A stretch of 64,000 nucleotides of DNA from Hydractinia symbiolongicarpus (Eukaryota; Cnidaria; Hydrozoa; Anthoathecata; Hydractiniidae): assembly GCF_029227915.1 (NCBI RefSeq), contig NC_079876.1:33029828-33093827 (forward strand). Direction: 5' to 3'. Positions within the stretch are counted from its first letter, which is position 1, and each line of letters opens with the position of its first letter. Of this stretch, positions 62,421-64,000 are shown one piece after another. The notes below the pieces were generated by a model. It was given only the letters and a program-made list of their open reading frames with translations. It did no database searches and was not told where the DNA came from. The translations under genes were made by a program, and so were the position numbers.

Positions 62421-64000
62421 AAATTATTTTTTCACCACTAAAGCCCATGAGACTTGTAGTTTTTAAAAATGTTTTCATTTTTGATAAGACGCAGAATAAA
62501 AGAAGTTTAAACGCCGGCAAACGAAAACCCGCGACTTCCCGTAAATCCCGGACTCGGCCCGTATAGTCAAAAGTATACAAAGAAAGTACCCAGGGAGTAA
62601 ACTCATTTCCCGAACGATTTTTTAAAATATTTTTTCACCACTAAAACGCATGAGACTTTTAGTTTTCAAAAATGTTTTCAATTTTGATGAGACGCTGAAT
62701 AAAAGAAGTTTAATCGCCGGCAAACGAAAACCCGCGATTTCCCGTAAATCCCGGGCTTGGCCCGTATAGTCGAATGTATACAAAAAAAGTACCCTGTGAG
62801 TAAACTCATTTCCAAAACGATTTTTTAAATTATCTTTTCACCACTAAAACGCATGAGACTTGTAGTTTTCAAAAATGTTTTCATTTTTGATGAGATGGTG
62901 AATAAAAGAAGTTTAATCGCCGGCAAACGAAAACCCGCCATTTCCCGTAAACCCCGGACTCGACCGGTATAGTCAAAAGTATACAAAGAAAGTACCCAGG
63001 GAGTAAACTCATTTCCCGAAGGATTTTTTATATTATTTTTTGACCACTAAACGCATGAGACTTGCAGTTTTCAAAAATATTTTCATATTTGATGGGACGC
63101 TGAATAAAAGAAGTTTAATCGCCGGCAAACGAAAATCCGCGATTTCCTGTAAATCCGGGACTCGGCCCGTATAATCAAAAGTATACAAAGAAAGTACCCA
63201 GGGAGTAAACTCATTTCCCGAACGATTTTTTAAATTTTTTTTGCACCACTAAAACGCATGAGACTTGTAGTTTTCAAAAATGTTTTCATTTTTGATGAGA
63301 CGCTTAATGAAAGAAGTTTAATCGCCGGAAAACGAAAACCCGCGATTTCCCGTAAATCCCGGGCTTGGCCCGTATAGTCGAATGTATACAAAGAAAGTAC
63401 CATGTGAGTAAACTCGTTTCCAGAACGATTTTTTAAATTATTTTTTCACCACTAAAATGCATAAGACTTGTAGTTTTTAAAAATGTTTTCATTTTTGATG
63501 AAACGCTGAATAAAAGAAGTTTAATCGCCGGCAAACGAAAACCCGCGATTTCCCGTAAATCCCGGCTTGGCCCGTATAGTCAAAAGTATACAAAGAAAGT
63601 ACCCAGGGAGTAAACTCATTTTCCGAACGATTTTTTAAATTCTTTTCTCACAACTACAACGCATGAGACTTGTAGTTTTTAAAAATGTTTTCATTTTTGA
63701 TGAGACGCTGAATAAAAGAAGTTTAATCGCCGGCAAACGAAAACCCGCCATTTCCCGTAAACCCCGGACTCGGCCGTATAGTCAAAAGTATACAAAGAAA
63801 GTACCCAGGGAGTAACCTCATTTTCCGAACGATTTTTTAAATTATTTTTTCACCACTACAACGCATGAGACTTGTAGTTTTGAAAATGTTTTCATTTTTG
63901 ATGAGACGGTTAATGAAAGAAGTTTAATCGCCGGCAATCGAAAACCCGCGATTTCCCGTAAATCCCGGGCTTGGCCCGTATAGTCGAATGTATACAAAGA
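62421..64000. repeat. Mixed-domain monomers at the window edge
   Basis: After a few individual units (AGACGCAGAATAAAAG, GAGATGGTGAATAAAAG) the order from about 62,940 follows that seen from about 50,980: ACTCGACCGG, TTTGATGGGACG with GAAAATCCG, CATGTGAG, GTAACCTC and ACGGTTAATG. It differs in having the hybrid AAATCCCGGCTTGG unit near 63,564. The ACTCGACCGG sites at 50,993 and 62,960 are about 59 monomers apart. The array continues past the window end. Confidence 0.8.

Larger units (their letters stand above)
1..64000. repeat. Satellite DNA array, ~203-bp monomer, whole window
   Basis: Anchors such as AAGTATACAAAG, ACTTGTAG and TTTAATCGCC recur about every 203 bases across the window, always in the same orientation. 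This gives about 315 head-to-tail monomers with no unique sequence, inverted segment or interrupting element. Monomers differ by a few to about 20 substitutions and occasional 1-bp indels, mostly in T-runs, and are arranged in higher-order repeats of 2 to 43 monomers. GC is about 38%. Known biology: arrays of this size with HOR structure are typical of eukaryotic centromeric or pericentromeric heterochromatin. Assignment to a centromere here is inference, and the family and species are not recognised. No gene, promoter, RNA gene or mobile element was found anywhere in it. Confidence 0.98.

Noticed and set aside
1-64000. CRISPR array
   Set aside because: The period is about 203 bp and the whole unit is repeated. 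There are no short repeats separated by unique spacers, and no cas genes.
1-64000. Ribosomal intergenic spacer or telomeric repeat
   Set aside because: No rRNA-like sequence and no short telomeric motif appears at either edge or inside the window.

Overview
The whole 64-kb window is one uninterrupted tandem satellite DNA array. A monomer of about 203 bp (some are 202 or 204) repeats head to tail from the first base to the last, roughly 315 times, always in the same orientation. I found no protein-coding gene, RNA gene, transposon, CRISPR array or unique sequence, and the array runs off both ends. A long array of nucleosome-scale monomers with higher-order repeat (HOR) structure points to a eukaryotic chromosome, probably a centromeric or pericentromeric (or other heterochromatic) block. 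I do not recognise the satellite family and cannot name the species.

Monomer anatomy (+ strand): CCGTATAGTC, then AAGTATACAAAG (with the GTATAC palindrome), GTACCCAGGGAGTAAACTC, TTTCCCGAACG, an AT-rich tract with T-runs, CACCACTAAAACGCATGAG, ACTTGTAG, a near-perfect dyad CAAAAATG-TTTT-CATTTTTG, GATGAGACGCTGAATAAAAG, TTTAATCGCCGGC, AAACGAAAACCCGC and TTTCCCGTAAATCCCGGAC. GC is about 38% by hand count, with about 13 CpG per monomer, about 1.8 times the chance expectation. Two main classes share linked differences. Class A has CTGAATAAAAG, GACTCGGCCCG and GTCAAAAGTATAC. Class B has CTTAATGAAAG, GGGCTTGGCCCG, GTCGAATGTATAC and often CCTGTGAG. Further sub-variants act as landmarks.

Layout: 1-2,248 is a 6-monomer repeat (1,215 bp). 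2,249-3,054 is diverged monomers. 3,055-11,999 is mostly class A with short HORs (7-mer 1,421 bp; 5-mer 1,014 bp; then 4-, 6- and 8-monomer spacings). 12,000-14,630 is mixed. 14,631-46,295 is a long-period mixed A/B domain built from overlapping and nested duplications of 14 (2,843 bp), 34 (6,906 bp), 43 (8,732 bp) and 22 (4,466 bp) monomers. 46,296-47,530 is a remnant of the same domain. 47,531-50,860 is an island of class A sequence like that at 3-12 kb, with a 5-mer duplication. 50,861-57,160 returns to the mixed domain as a 17-mer repeat (3,449 bp). 58,430-62,420 is a six-variant HOR in which successive copies lack different monomers. 62,421-64,000 returns to mixed-domain monomers.

No genes act together here. 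The biology visible is satellite evolution: recent segmental duplications, in-register gains and losses of whole monomers, and short dyads in nearly every unit. Open frames of 60-155 codons, mostly on the minus strand, are by-products of the repeat. All periods come from matching diagnostic variants by eye; boundaries inside homologous sequence are uncertain by tens of bases.
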